62,594 nucleotides of DNA, taken from NCBI GenBank assembly GCA_934454845.1, contig CAKSGV010000011.1:1-62594 (forward strand), given 5' to 3'. The notes below the pieces were generated by a model. The model saw only the letters and a list, made by a program, of their open reading frames with translations. It ran no database searches and was not told the origin of the DNA. The stretch is from an uncultured Eubacteriales bacterium (GTDB lineage Bacteria; Bacillota; Clostridia; Oscillospirales; Acutalibacteraceae). The position numbers and the translations under genes are program-made. Shown piece after piece: positions 33,232 to 41,863 of the stretch; position 1 is the stretch's first letter, and each line of letters begins with the position of its first letter.

Positions 33232-33247
33232 GTAACTTATAAGTTAC
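33232..33247. promoter_or_regulatory. Perfect operator palindrome after cro
   Basis: GTAACTTATAAGTTAC is a perfect 16-bp palindrome with the same half-site as the operator before the Cro-like gene; it begins at the base after the cro stop. A third repressor/Cro site is likely. Confidence 0.7.
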
Positions 33248-33287
33248 ACGCTTGAAAAAATCAAACTTAAAAAAGAAAGGAAAGTAT

Positions 33288-33548
33288 ATGAAAATTCTAT
33301 TGTTTGCAATATCAGCATTATTCCTATTTTTAATAACTCTCGCCATAAATTTTAGCATAGATTGCAAGCTGCAAAAATTACAATCTAAGCTAGAAAAAAT
33401 AGAAGCATTTAGAGAAAATAAGATTTTCAAACCAAATACTTCTACGATGTATAGTCGAATATGCGATATAGAACAGCGAGCAGAGATTTTAGGATTTTGT
33501 TACCAATGCCCGTTGTATCTAGAAAAAGTCCAGCAAGATATGCAATAA
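33288..33548 (+). CDS. Small single-pass membrane protein
   Basis: 86 aa from ATG 33288 (AGAAAGGAAAG upstream). N-terminal membrane helix (ILLFAISALFLFLITLAI), then a coiled-coil-like helix (LQKLQSKLEKIEAF) and a Cys pair (CYQC). Unknown early phage function. Its 3' part overlaps the leftward membrane protein gene. Confidence 0.55.
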   Translation: MKILLFAISALFLFLITLAINFSIDCKLQKLQSKLEKIEAFRENKIFKPNTSTMYSRICDIEQRAEILGFCYQCPLYLEKVQQDMQ

Positions 33549-33954
33549 ATATCTCAAAAATTCCAACAAACAGTTTAAAGATCTTATTATTGATTTTTTC
33601 AATGGGCTTGAACATCGATAAGGTTTGTATTGCGAGCCAAGGCCATATAAAAGAAAGGAATATATTATGCAGAAAAACTCCTTTGGCGCTTTCAAAAGCT
33701 TTATTAAAATCTTCGATATACGTTCTATTAGCAATTATATCAATTTTGGAACTTAGGATTTCGATATCACCCTGTTTAAATAAAGGGTATATAAAAGGTT
33801 TTATTCGAAAGTTTTTTGTCTCGGTTTTATTTTTAAAATTCAAATTATAAACCTTTTGATAATACGAACACAGGATATATCTTATTAAATTTATTATGAA
33901 AACAACCGCGAAAACGATAAGATAAAATTTTGCAAATCTTTTCATATTTAACAT
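33442..33954 (-). CDS. Leftward membrane protein (moron candidate)
   Basis: 170 aa with an N-terminal helix (FYLIVFAVVFIINLIRYIL) and two or three C-terminal helices (IFLSFIWPWLAIQTL, LFVGIFEIFIAYLAGLFLD). GGAAAG lies before the ATG. It runs against the surrounding rightward early genes, a usual sign of a lysogen-expressed moron such as a superinfection-exclusion protein; that role is inferred. No family recognised. It overlaps the preceding rightward gene by 107 bp at their 3' ends. Confidence 0.55.
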   Translation of the reverse strand: MLNMKRFAKFYLIVFAVVFIINLIRYILCSYYQKVYNLNFKNKTETKNFRIKPFIYPLFKQGDIEILSSKIDIIANRTYIEDFNKAFESAKGVFLHNIFLSFIWPWLAIQTLSMFKPIEKINNKIFKLFVGIFEIFIAYLAGLFLDTTGIGNKILKSLLAVLYRIFDYTS

Positions 33955-34041
33955 CTATCTTTCCATTAAATGATAAATGCATTATAGCGAATAATCAATA
34001 AAATTTCAATGTTTTTAATTAAATTTAGAAAGGAAATAAAA

Positions 34042-34224
34042 ATGAAAGAAATACTCACTTTAATTATTGCAATCGTAAGGATTGTAGTCTCAATTATTTT
34101 TGTTTATTGGATGATAAAGTTCGCTATGTCCGCCGTTGACTTTTTTAATTCTTATTCCGCAGTTAATTTAACGGCAGTTTCAGCAAAAACTCTACAACAT
34201 CTTTATCTTTTATGCCGTTTTTAA
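34042..34224 (+). CDS. Small membrane protein
   Basis: 60 aa from ATG 34042 (AGAAAGGAA upstream); long N-terminal hydrophobic helix (ILTLIIAIVRIVVSIIFVYW). Unknown. The C-terminus (VSAKTLQHLYLLCRF) looks like the tail of small phage membrane proteins. Confidence 0.55.
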   Translation: MKEILTLIIAIVRIVVSIIFVYWMIKFAMSAVDFFNSYSAVNLTAVSAKTLQHLYLLCRF

Positions 34225-34236
34225 AAGGAGATAGAA

Positions 34237-34404
34237 ATGAAAGTAAAACCCAAAAGAATATTACCGCAATTCGCGAAAGATAAAATACTTTTATTCCTTG
34301 CGAACTGCGGTGAAAAGGTAAACGGTTTTAAAACTTTGCTTTATATCATTTTAGCATTTGAAGCAATCCAAATATTATTGTTGATATTAGGGTTATTACG
34401 GTAA
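34237..34404 (+). CDS. 55-aa small membrane protein
   Basis: AAAAGGAGAT precedes an ATG opening 55 codons: a basic N-terminus (MKVKPKRILPQFAKDKILL) and a C-terminal hydrophobic helix (LLYIILAFEAIQILLLILGL). Good RBS and spacing within a row of similar small genes support it. Unknown function. Confidence 0.55.
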   Translation: MKVKPKRILPQFAKDKILLFLANCGEKVNGFKTLLYIILAFEAIQILLLILGLLR

Positions 34405-34427
34405 GTATTAAAAGGAGATAAAAAATT

Positions 34428-34643
34428 ATGGATCAGATTAAAAGTATGTTTTGTGAAAGAGAATTAACTCTGCTTTTAAGAGCAGTCGACAGAGATATCG
34501 AACGGGCGGAATACGAGTTATGCCGCAACGGTGAAGAATATGTTCATATTCTTTATATTGCAAATGGCGGACAAACAACCGTTTGCGTAACAGCGGACAG
34601 CTTACTTGCCTTAACGCGTGATGTTTTAAAGACGGTGGAATAA
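34428..34643 (+). CDS. Small early phage protein
   Basis: 71 aa, soluble, acidic (MFCERELTLLLRAVDRDIER, then an ADSLLALTRDVLKTVE end). AAAGGAGAT lies before the ATG, and its stop abuts the next gene. Not recognised. Confidence 0.6.
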   Translation: MDQIKSMFCERELTLLLRAVDRDIERAEYELCRNGEEYVHILYIANGGQTTVCVTADSLLALTRDVLKTVE

Positions 34644-34895
34644 ATGAGTTCAATTTTAGTAATACTGTCTTTTATTTTAATGATTTTCTTAAATATCTTC
34701 GGTTACTCAAGTGAAAAGAAATTGCTTAAGCGAATTGATGAGGTCGACAAAAGATTAAGCGTATTAGACGGCGGAAGCAAAATTCTTAAAAAGTATATAA
34801 AACATGCTCCCGAAGTCAGAATATGCGATTTAGAAAATCGGTTATTAGATTTAGAATCTTCGGACCCAATTCGGAAACATCAAAATAAAGAGTAA
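34644..34895 (+). CDS. Small membrane protein with coiled coil
   Basis: 83 aa: N-terminal membrane helix (ILVILSFILMIFLNIFGY) and a Lys/Asp/Leu-rich helical part (LLKRIDEVDKRLSVLDG), then CDLENRLLDLES. The plan matches the 33288 gene product (CDIEQRAEIL), so the two may be paralogues. Confidence 0.55.
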   Translation: MSSILVILSFILMIFLNIFGYSSEKKLLKRIDEVDKRLSVLDGGSKILKKYIKHAPEVRICDLENRLLDLESSDPIRKHQNKE

Positions 34896-34967
34896 GAAGA
34901 TACAAAACAAGCCACTCAAACAACCATAAAATAAATAATAAAAACTTTGCTTGAAAGGAAAGTAACA

Positions 34968-35189
34968 ATGAAAGATAACAACGAAAAGAAAACTCGAGAT
35001 TACTTTGAGAGCATCAATGACAGGATAGTAATAAGAGAAAAAGCTATCGATAAGTATATATATGAAATCAACTGTTCGATAGAGCGTCAAATTAAAGAAA
35101 GACGAGAATTTTTCGCATTAGGTGTTTCTATGGGAATATCTTTTGCAGCTGTTGTTGCCGCTATAACTACCCTTTGTTTAAAGCTATGA
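34968..35189 (+). CDS. Small C-terminally anchored membrane protein
   Basis: 73 aa from ATG 34968 (GAAAGGAAAG upstream). Charged helical N-terminus (KKTRDYFESINDRIVIREK) and a C-terminal helix (LGVSMGISFAAVVAAITTL). It overlaps the leftward gene at 35167 by 23 bp. Not recognised. Confidence 0.55.
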   Translation: MKDNNEKKTRDYFESINDRIVIREKAIDKYIYEINCSIERQIKERREFFALGVSMGISFAAVVAAITTLCLKL

Positions 35190-35505
35190 TTGAAATTATT
35201 ATAGCGGCAACCGACAATACGGTATTTAAAGCAACCGGCAACCAATACCAAAGGATTTTTTTACGCAATTCTTTAAATACGGTCAAGCCTTTATAAGAAA
35301 GATATATTTCTGCCGGTTCCGTGGGTCCATAGCAATAAACCAAAGAACTGAAATATCCTTCTTGGTATAGTGAATGACAAAGTGAATTGAGCGTATCAAT
35401 AGTTATTGAAAGTTCTTCGGCACTGATTTCTATACATTTCCCCGTATCGCCGTTACATTTTTTTATTACAAGTTTCAATAATTTTTTAGCTTTAGAATCA
35501 AGCAT
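35167..35505 (-). CDS. Winged-helix-like protein with C-terminal membrane helices
   Basis: 112 aa from ATG 35505 (AGGTGG upstream). The first 80 residues look like a small winged helix (AEELSITIDTLNSLCHSLYQ, then IYLSYKGLTVFKEL), ending in hydrophobic WYWLPVALNTVLSVAAIIIS. The second leftward gene inside the early region. It may be expressed in the lysogen. Function unknown. Confidence 0.55.
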   Translation of the reverse strand: MLDSKAKKLLKLVIKKCNGDTGKCIEISAEELSITIDTLNSLCHSLYQEGYFSSLVYCYGPTEPAEIYLSYKGLTVFKELRKKILWYWLPVALNTVLSVAAIIISIIALNKG

Positions 35506-35586
35506 ACTTACCACCTATATATCAAAGAATTTTATACAGATTATAACAAATCCATAATCAAAAATCAAATTAAGAGAGGAAAATAT

Positions 35587-35826
35587 ATGTTAAAAGAAAA
35601 ATCAAACTAAAATAAAATTTTTGTTCCTCACGAGCTTAAGAAAATCGAAATGGATATTGAAAATAAGATTTTTCTTATAAACGGTGAAGAGTTTGGAAAG
35701 GGATGTAAAAGCATTTCAATACACTGCAATCCGCCGGAATGGAAATTTCGTGTTGTAATAGACAAGCCTATAGAATTTCAAGCAACATTCGATTTAAACG
35801 GCCAAGAAAAACCGCGCAGTATTTAA
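35587..35826 (+). pseudogene. Small phage gene with in-frame stop at codon 8
   Basis: AGAGAGG and ATG 35587 open a frame that reads M-L-K-E-K-S-N, then TAA (35608-35610), and continues without another stop to 35826 (NKIFVPHELKKIEMDIENK, GEEFGKGCKSISIHCNPPEW). The 79-codon layout suggests one nonsense mutation. A 58-aa product could still begin at ATG 35650, but no RBS is evident there. Confidence 0.5.
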
Positions 35827-35914
35827 TGCGCGGAAAATAATGATTATTTTTTACAGATTTCATATCATAGGACAAATTTTAAAAAACATAAGTAATAAGA
35901 AAGGGGAGAAGATT

Positions 35915-36259
35915 ATGGAAAATACAGTAAGCATTAAAGAATTGAATTATCTGACAGAGCTTTCTCAAAACGCGAGAAAGGCTCTTACAGTTCCCGATAA
36001 CTGCAATGTTGTAAGTATAACGGATAAGTTCAGATCAGGCGGTCCGATAGTAATTACTTTAATGCCGAATTTAAGCGAGGTAAAGCGAGCTGAGGATAAA
36101 GATAATCTTCAATATGCCGTTGACCGAGCGCTGAGCAGTATTGAAAAGCGCTGTAAAAATGAAAAAGGCTTTCTTCCGGAGCTGATGAACAGACTCGGAA
36201 TGAAAGCAAATGAACAAAAGCCGTATTTAAAAGAATATTACCGGAGCTTCCCGGAATAA
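35915..36259 (+). CDS. Early phage protein, unknown
   Basis: 114 aa from ATG 35915 (AAAGGGGAGAAG upstream); the frame is open earlier but without an RBS. Soluble, with SITDKFRSGGPIVITLMPNL and a Lys/Glu-rich end. Not recognised. Confidence 0.6.
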   Translation: MENTVSIKELNYLTELSQNARKALTVPDNCNVVSITDKFRSGGPIVITLMPNLSEVKRAEDKDNLQYAVDRALSSIEKRCKNEKGFLPELMNRLGMKANEQKPYLKEYYRSFPE

Positions 36260-36277
36260 AGAAAGGATCTTAAAAAA

Positions 36278-36382
36278 ATGAGGACATTAAAAATCCGCCT
36301 GCAGATAAATGGGAAACTGCAAGCGGACTACAAAAAAGCTTTATTAAATTATAGCACCGAAAGGGGTAAAAGTCAATGGTAA
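36278..36382 (+). CDS. Possible 34-aa peptide
   Basis: GAAAGGAT precedes an ATG with 34 codons (MRTLKIRLQINGKLQADYKK start). The DNA also contains a stem TCCGC-TGCAG/CTGCA-GCGGA across its middle, so this stretch might instead be a regulatory hairpin. Weak. Confidence 0.3.
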   Translation: MRTLKIRLQINGKLQADYKKALLNYSTERGKSQW

Positions 36383-36561
36383 GATATGAAAATGACTGTG
36401 TAGACTGCGGTATAGCTTGCAATCCGGCTTGCCCTCTTAAATCGGTGCCGCATTTATATTGTGATGATTGCAAAGACGAAACGGACACGCTTTATGAACT
36501 TGACGGTTATGAGCTTTGCTCTGAATGTGTATTAAAAAGACTTGAAAAAGTTGAAATTTGA
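36376..36561 (+). CDS. Small Cys-rich, probably zinc-binding phage protein
   Basis: 61 aa with nine cysteines in CVDCGIACNPACPLK, YCDDCKDE and CSECVLKR; the last two pairs form a plausible zinc knuckle. Typical of small early phage proteins that bind nucleic acid or host proteins. ACCGAAAGGGG precedes the ATG. Confidence 0.65.
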   Translation: MVRYENDCVDCGIACNPACPLKSVPHLYCDDCKDETDTLYELDGYELCSECVLKRLEKVEI

Positions 36562-36576
36562 AAGGAAGTTAAAAAA

Positions 36577-36774
36577 ATGGGATTTTATTTAGACGGAGCT
36601 GCGGCGATTATAACAGCAATTATTTTGACGCTGCTTGTAGGTTGGAGTTCGCTTATCACTTATGTTGCATTTGTTCTTTCAAAGCAGGTAGACAAGCTTA
36701 AAAAGTCAAATACCGCTATGTACAGCGCATTAAGCTCTTACGGTAAACATAAGAGGAGCGGCGAAGATGAATAA
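36577..36774 (+). CDS. Small membrane protein
   Basis: 65 aa: AAAGGAAG before the ATG; hydrophobic helix (AAIITAIILTLLVGWSSLIT), then a basic tail (KQVDKLKKSNTAMYSALSS). Its end overlaps recT by 8 bp. Not recognised. Confidence 0.6.
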   Translation: MGFYLDGAAAIITAIILTLLVGWSSLITYVAFVLSKQVDKLKKSNTAMYSALSSYGKHKRSGEDE

Positions 36775-37912
36775 TATGACGGTATATAATCAGCTGACCT
36801 GCTCGGAAAGCTCGATGTTTAATGTTTTAAAAAATGAAATAGGAATAAAAACAAATTGCATTCCTTTTGCGGTGAAGGCGATAGATTCACTTAAGTCGCT
36901 CGGAAGTCTGACACAGCGCGAAGCTTTGAATGCCGCTAATACTTTTCTTTCAGATCTTCAGACTTTAAATCAAGGCGGAATAATAGCTGAAGATTACGAC
37001 AAAATCGATTTTATCAAACGAGGAAAAGTTATAACGATATCCGCAAGGGTAGAAGCATTTTTAAGAGCCGCCGCGAGAAAAGGATACAGAATAACGGACA
37101 CGATTGTCGCGGTACCAAAAGAAGATAAGGACACAACATATTTTAAAGAGATCTTCTATAACGGCAATATTCTTTACACTCTTGAGGACAGGCGATTTAA
37201 CGCCGACAGAAAAATGACTGCCGAACGAATAGTAGATAAGTATTTCAGTAAATATATCTGCCGGCTTGAAGTAAGCGAAATAAGCTCGGGGAAAAGAATT
37301 CTTATGACAAATGATGAAATGTCAAACGATGAGCTTAATGAAATTGCAAAATCAAGCGAAAAAGGTTTTTTTAAATCTCAATGGGTTGCCTACACTGACC
37401 AATACGGCAAAGCTCGGAAAAGAAAGGTTATAACAAACGAATATGACACCGATTCCATTTGGTATAAATGGACCGGCGAAATGGTTAAAAAAACAATTAT
37501 CAGAAGAGCGCTTAAAAGAGTGCGCGAGGTGTTGCCCGAGCTCAAAGAAACAATATATGCTTTTGAAAAGGATAATGATGAAAACTTTGAGGTTCAGAGC
37601 TCCGTGCCGGAGATAAATATTCCTGACCTCGGCGAAGCCGAAAACCATATAGATCTGAATAAGCTTACGACCGAACAAAAAGCAGATGTTAAGGAAACGC
37701 TTGAAATATTTAAAGCAAATCCTAAACTTGCTTCGCAAAAAGCCGAGGAAGTAAAGAAAGCGTTTGAGAACGGTGAAGAAAAACAGGAAATTATAGACCG
37801 TGAATACGCTTCTATTATGAACATTAAAAAAAGTAAAAATTTATGGCCTATTATTGAAAAATATATAATCGAGGGCGGTGAAGCAAATGCAGATGAAAAG
37901 AGTAAACCTTAA
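36767..37912 (+). CDS. recT: RecT-family single-strand annealing protein
   Basis: 381 aa. RecT features: LKSLGSLTQREALNAANTFL, a central VEAFLRAAARKGYRITDTIV, KFWVAY-like FKSQWVAYTDQYGKARKRK, and EMVKKTIIRRALKRV near residue 240, the usual end of the RecT core. The acidic C-terminal ~120 residues are variable. It anneals complementary strands made by the partner exonuclease, encoded directly downstream with a 26-bp overlap. Confidence 0.85.
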   Translation: MNNMTVYNQLTCSESSMFNVLKNEIGIKTNCIPFAVKAIDSLKSLGSLTQREALNAANTFLSDLQTLNQGGIIAEDYDKIDFIKRGKVITISARVEAFLRAAARKGYRITDTIVAVPKEDKDTTYFKEIFYNGNILYTLEDRRFNADRKMTAERIVDKYFSKYICRLEVSEISSGKRILMTNDEMSNDELNEIAKSSEKGFFKSQWVAYTDQYGKARKRKVITNEYDTDSIWYKWTGEMVKKTIIRRALKRVREVLPELKETIYAFEKDNDENFEVQSSVPEINIPDLGEAENHIDLNKLTTEQKADVKETLEIFKANPKLASQKAEEVKKAFENGEEKQEIIDREYASIMNIKKSKNLWPIIEKYIIEGGEANADEKSKP

Positions 37913-38927
37913 ACAGGGAACTCTTGCGTGGGAAGCAGCAAGAGAAACAAGAATCGGCGGAAGTGAAGTTTTTGATATCGTCAGATATTATTCTACCGAA
38001 GAAGAACTTCAAAATTGCGGAATAGACGCTTTAAAATTTAAAACCGAAAAGCCCTATACATCTGCCTGGGCGCTTTACCACAAAATTTTAAACGACGGAG
38101 TTTATCAAAAGAAAGCCTTGGAACCGGAGCTTGCGGAGTACGGTCATGCAGCCGAGCCTTACGGAGTGTATGTGCTTCAGAAGGGAAGAGAAAGAAGGCT
38201 TAAAGCCGGAGAGGTTTATGCTTCGGACAGGCTTATAGCAAGCCTTGATATAAGCGGAATAAGCGAAGCTAAGGACATAAGACCGTTTGATAGAGGCGGC
38301 GGAATGGTTAAACCTAACAGAAGATTTGTATGCGAACAAAAAACTATGCGCCCTGAAATGGTTAAAAACGGAATTCCTTATAAGTATATTGTCCAGGCAC
38401 AGTATCAGATTATTACTTCTAAAGCGGATTTCTATATTCTGCAGATTATGATTTTAAAAGAAGATACGGTTTTTGAACGCGGAAAGATAACTCAGATGTC
38501 TAAGAAAAAAAGAATTGAGTATCTCAAAGAAAATATGACCGTCGAGCACTTTTATTTTAACAACAACGAACATCTCGCAATGCTAATAAAGAAATGCCTT
38601 GAAAGATTTTTTAAAGATGTTGAAAACAGAATTGAGCCGACTGCTTTTATTGCGAACGACACTCAAAAAAATATTATCGAAAGCATTAGGATAAACACTC
38701 TTTACAACAAAAATTTATCTTTAAAATATGATCTTTCCGAATATGTCAAGAGTAAGAACGCTTGTGATGAAGCGGATAAAAAGAAAAAAGAGGAACTGCA
38801 GAAAATAATTGAAACCGCAAAAGAATACAATGCTTGCAAATTTATATCCGATGACGGATATACCGGAAGCTTTTCGGCCGCAGGCGCGTTTCTGATAAAG
38901 GAGCCTAAAGACAATGGAAAGATTTGA
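37887..38927 (+). CDS. YqaJ-type phage exonuclease (RecE/lambda Exo-like)
   Basis: 346 aa from ATG 37887 (GAGGGCGGTG upstream). PD-(D/E)XK nuclease features: TRIGGSEV near the start, LAEYGHAAEPYGV, the metal aspartate in SLDISGIS, and CEQKTMRP supplying E-x-K, then the YIVQAQYQI helix. It resects double-strand ends 5' to 3' for RecT-mediated annealing. The C-terminal part is helical and charged. A spacer with FDRGGGMVKPNRR between the Asp and ExK motifs is longer than usual. Confidence 0.82.
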   Translation: MQMKRVNLKQGTLAWEAARETRIGGSEVFDIVRYYSTEEELQNCGIDALKFKTEKPYTSAWALYHKILNDGVYQKKALEPELAEYGHAAEPYGVYVLQKGRERRLKAGEVYASDRLIASLDISGISEAKDIRPFDRGGGMVKPNRRFVCEQKTMRPEMVKNGIPYKYIVQAQYQIITSKADFYILQIMILKEDTVFERGKITQMSKKKRIEYLKENMTVEHFYFNNNEHLAMLIKKCLERFFKDVENRIEPTAFIANDTQKNIIESIRINTLYNKNLSLKYDLSEYVKSKNACDEADKKKKEELQKIIETAKEYNACKFISDDGYTGSFSAAGAFLIKEPKDNGKI

Positions 38928-40500
38928 ATTAAGGCCGTATCAGAACGAAGCGGTAAATCACGCGATCAATATGTTATATGAGAGAAAAAATTCTCTTATT
39001 GTTGCCGGCACAGGCGCAGGGAAAACAATTATGATGGCCGCGGCGATAGGCAGATTTTTCGGAGGCTTTTATGCAACACATAAAAGAAAACCGCATATTT
39101 TGGTTTTGGTCCACAGAACGGAAATCCACGATCAGAATCACACAAAATTTTCAAAGGTTTGTCCGGAGCTGCCTACAAGCGAGATTACATCCGTAAGGAA
39201 AAGCTTACACGGATATGTGCATTTCGGAATGGTGCAAACGGTTACAAATCTTTTAAATGATTTTGCTGCCGCCAAAAGTTATTTTGATTTAATTGTTATA
39301 GACGAAGCACATCATGCAAAAGCTTCTACTTACGAGAGCATAATAGAGTGGAACCGGCTCGGTAATCCCGATATGTGTTTACTCGGAGTAACCGCAACGC
39401 CTAACCGCGGGGACAAGCTTCCGCTTATAAGCTTATTTGATAACTTTTATCAGATAACCACTCGCTTTTTAATCGACAGCCATTATCTTGTAAGACCGAA
39501 ATTTATTGACGCTTCGCCTGTTTTCATAACCGAAGAGGGAAAAGAGAAAGGGCACTTATCGAAAAACTTAATACTTAATGATATCGAGGGCAGAGCGCTT
39601 ATTTCAAAGCTATGCAAGGATTATTTAAATCTTAAAGAAGAAGGAAAAACAATAATTTTCGCTCCGTCGCACGAATTTTGCGAAGCAATATTTGAAGAAC
39701 TTAAAAATTTGAAAAGGGAGCCGGCTTACCTTTCTCTCGGTCTTGATGATATATCGAGGAAAGAAGAGATAGAAAAATTTGAAAAAGGAAATGCAACAGA
39801 GCTCATAAATGTTGATATAGCAACCGAAGGGTACGATTATCCGGAGCTTAGAAATATTATTGATTTCGACACAAACGGTACACACGGACAATGGGTACAA
39901 AAGGTTGGAAGAGTTTTAAGAACTGCTCCGAACAAAACAAGCTGCACCGTCATTGATTTCGGCGGAAATATTGATTTATACCCCGAGGGAGTCGAAACTA
40001 ATGTAAATCTTGAGGGAGCTATGAAAAAGCCTAAAGGTGAGAAACTTTCCGATGAGGATTTCTTTGCGCCTGTCAGAAAGACAAAAGAAAAGACCACTTT
40101 GGAATACAGCTCAAACGAAGAAGCCGAATACACACCTTATCAGCCGCCTGAAGGATTTGAAACGGTTCTTGATTCGGATTATGGAATTATATTTGTTGCC
40201 TGCGGAGGCTCAAAAGACTGTCTTATAGTGCCTGACGGTGAAGAATTCAAGGCCTATCTTACCGATAAAGTAAATATAACAGAAACAATAAGCGGCGGAT
40301 TTGATTTCTGCGCAAAGCGAGGAAAAGAGTGGATAGGCGAGTTTGTCAGACCGCCGAACAAACCGATAAGCAAAATTCAAATTCAGCTTTTAGCGCCCGA
40401 ATACGCTACCACAGCTTTAGACTGGTATGGGGCGAATTGCTGTATTTGTTTTAAAACTTGGAAAGGAGAGATAATATGTTCGAGCAAAAATGCCAAATAA
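38914..40500 (+). CDS. SF2 DEAD/DEAH-type helicase
   Basis: 528 aa. Motifs in order: Q-like LRPYQNEAVNHAI, Walker A VAGTGAGKTIM, Walker B VIDEAHHAKAS, motif III VTATPNRGDKL, motif V NVDIATEGYDYPEL, motif VI QKVGRVLRTAPNK. The last ~120 residues (from about 410) are phage-specific. UvsW/RadD-like helicases of this type unwind branched DNA during replication or recombination. The gene overlaps the exonuclease gene by 14 bp. Confidence 0.92.
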   Translation: MERFELRPYQNEAVNHAINMLYERKNSLIVAGTGAGKTIMMAAAIGRFFGGFYATHKRKPHILVLVHRTEIHDQNHTKFSKVCPELPTSEITSVRKSLHGYVHFGMVQTVTNLLNDFAAAKSYFDLIVIDEAHHAKASTYESIIEWNRLGNPDMCLLGVTATPNRGDKLPLISLFDNFYQITTRFLIDSHYLVRPKFIDASPVFITEEGKEKGHLSKNLILNDIEGRALISKLCKDYLNLKEEGKTIIFAPSHEFCEAIFEELKNLKREPAYLSLGLDDISRKEEIEKFEKGNATELINVDIATEGYDYPELRNIIDFDTNGTHGQWVQKVGRVLRTAPNKTSCTVIDFGGNIDLYPEGVETNVNLEGAMKKPKGEKLSDEDFFAPVRKTKEKTTLEYSSNEEAEYTPYQPPEGFETVLDSDYGIIFVACGGSKDCLIVPDGEEFKAYLTDKVNITETISGGFDFCAKRGKEWIGEFVRPPNKPISKIQIQLLAPEYATTALDWYGANCCICFKTWKGEIICSSKNAK

Positions 40501-40997
40501 AAGATGTAGTCCAATCAGTGAACGGAGATTGCATATTATCTCTCCGAGTTCCTAAAAAGATCCTTAATGTCTATGATGAATATGCAAATAAAAATTTAAG
40601 AATAAAGCTGTGCTTATGGAGAGACAAACGCAGTCTTGACGCAAACGGATATTTTTGGAGCCTTTGTAATAAGCTTTCGGCAAAATTAAAAATTCCGCCT
40701 AATGAGATCTACCGCATTTTAATTAAAGAGGTTGGCGGCAACAGTGAAGTTACGCCGATAAGAAATGACGCGGTTGAAGCTTGGATTGAAAATTGGCAGA
40801 GCAGAGGCCCTGGGTGGGTATGTGAAAAGACCGTGAGCAAGCTTAAGGGTTATACCAATATAATAAATTATTTTGGTTCTTCTACTTATGATACCGCTCA
40901 GATGTCAAGATTAATAGATCTTATAAGAACGGAATGTGAAAACAATGGAATTGAAGTTGAAACACCGGAAGAAATGGCGTTGATCAGATATGAGTAA
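40476..40997 (+). CDS. NinB-like recombination protein
   Basis: 173 aa from ATG 40476 (AAAGGAGAG upstream). The pattern LWRDKRSLDANGYFWSLCNKL, then IYRILIKEVGG and GPGWVCEKTVSKLKGYTNII, YFGSSTYDTAQMSRLIDLI fits NinB/YbcN-type proteins that bind single-stranded DNA or act with phage recombination systems. The start overlaps the helicase end by 25 bp. Confidence 0.75.
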   Translation: MFEQKCQIKDVVQSVNGDCILSLRVPKKILNVYDEYANKNLRIKLCLWRDKRSLDANGYFWSLCNKLSAKLKIPPNEIYRILIKEVGGNSEVTPIRNDAVEAWIENWQSRGPGWVCEKTVSKLKGYTNIINYFGSSTYDTAQMSRLIDLIRTECENNGIEVETPEEMALIRYE

Positions 40998-41295
40998 AAT
41001 TTCAAAGGCCTGCGATATTTCACAAAAAGTCAGAAAGGAAGTACTTGCACGGGATAATGGGGCGAGCATATTGAGCGGTAAGCTCGAAAACATTCAAATT
41101 GCTCATTACATATCCCGTGCAAGATTAGGGCTCGGAATCCCCGAAAATCTTGTCTGTCTGACGGCAAGTGAGCATTATGAGTTTGACAACGGAAAATTGC
41201 ATTCCGAAATTAAAAAGGTCATAGAGGACTATTTAAAACAAAAATATCCGTATTGGAATAAAGAGGATCTTATTTATAAAAAATGGAGGTTTTAA
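40990..41295 (+). CDS. HNH-like endonuclease domain protein
   Basis: 101 aa. VRKEVLARDNGASILSGKLE followed by IQIAHYISRARLGLGIPENL and TASEHYEFDNG resembles the HNH pattern (His-Tyr ... Asn ... His), as in NinG-like phage nucleases. The zinc-binding CxxC pairs typical of many HNH proteins are absent, so it may be a reduced or non-catalytic form. Confidence 0.65.
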   Translation: MSKISKACDISQKVRKEVLARDNGASILSGKLENIQIAHYISRARLGLGIPENLVCLTASEHYEFDNGKLHSEIKKVIEDYLKQKYPYWNKEDLIYKKWRF

Positions 41296-41297
41296 AA

Positions 41298-41543
41298 ATG
41301 CCGAGAAAACAGATATCACAAAAAGAACAACTTTTAAAATATCTTATGAAGCATAAAACCATTACACCTGCCGAAGCTTTTTCAAAGCTTGGAATTTACA
41401 ATTTTTCCGCCCGTCTTTCCGAGCTTAAGAATTCCGGCTATAAGTTCAATGTGAAAATAGTTACAAAGAAAAATCTAAACGGAACGGTCAGGCGCTTTGG
41501 ACAGTACACATTAATCGAAGGAGAAGAAAAATGTTTAATTTAG
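41298..41543 (+). CDS. Small helix-turn-helix protein
   Basis: 81 aa from ATG 41298 (GGAGG 9 nt upstream). HTH-like QKEQLLKYLMKHKTITPAEA followed by FSKLGIYNFSARLSELKNSG, a compact winged-helix pattern common in phage replication modules. The C-terminus is basic. Specific role unknown. Confidence 0.7.
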   Translation: MPRKQISQKEQLLKYLMKHKTITPAEAFSKLGIYNFSARLSELKNSGYKFNVKIVTKKNLNGTVRRFGQYTLIEGEEKCLI

Positions 41544-41863
41544 TAATTCTTTCGGGAAGATTAACTCAAGATCCGGAGCTTAAAACTACCACAAACGGAA
41601 CGAGTGTTACTTCTTTTTCAATTGCCGTAGACAGATCTTACAAAGCTGTCAGCGAGAAGATAACTGATTTTATAAACGTTGTAGCTTGGAGAGGTACGGC
41701 CGAATTTGTAACAAGATATTTCAGGAAAGGAAATCTAATAGGAATAGAGGGTTCAATAGAAACCCGAAAATACCAGGATAAAAACGGAGATAATAGAACT
41801 GTTTTTGAAGTTGTGGCAAAAGAGGTCCATTTTTTAGAAAGGAAAAAAGAAAATGAATTATGA
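41531..41863 (+). CDS. ssb: Single-stranded DNA-binding protein
   Basis: 110-aa OB-fold protein: NLVILSGRLTQDPELKTTTN, TSFSIAVDRSYK, DFINVVAWRGTAEFVTRYFR, LIGIEGSIETRKYQDKNG. It lacks the long acidic tail of host SSB, which mediates partner contacts, so it is a phage version. It overlaps both neighbours. Confidence 0.95.
   Translation: MFNLVILSGRLTQDPELKTTTNGTSVTSFSIAVDRSYKAVSEKITDFINVVAWRGTAEFVTRYFRKGNLIGIEGSIETRKYQDKNGDNRTVFEVVAKEVHFLERKKENEL

Noticed and set aside
36292..36329. Hairpin as a terminator before the Cys-rich small protein
   Set aside because: The stem is good but no T-run follows on either strand.
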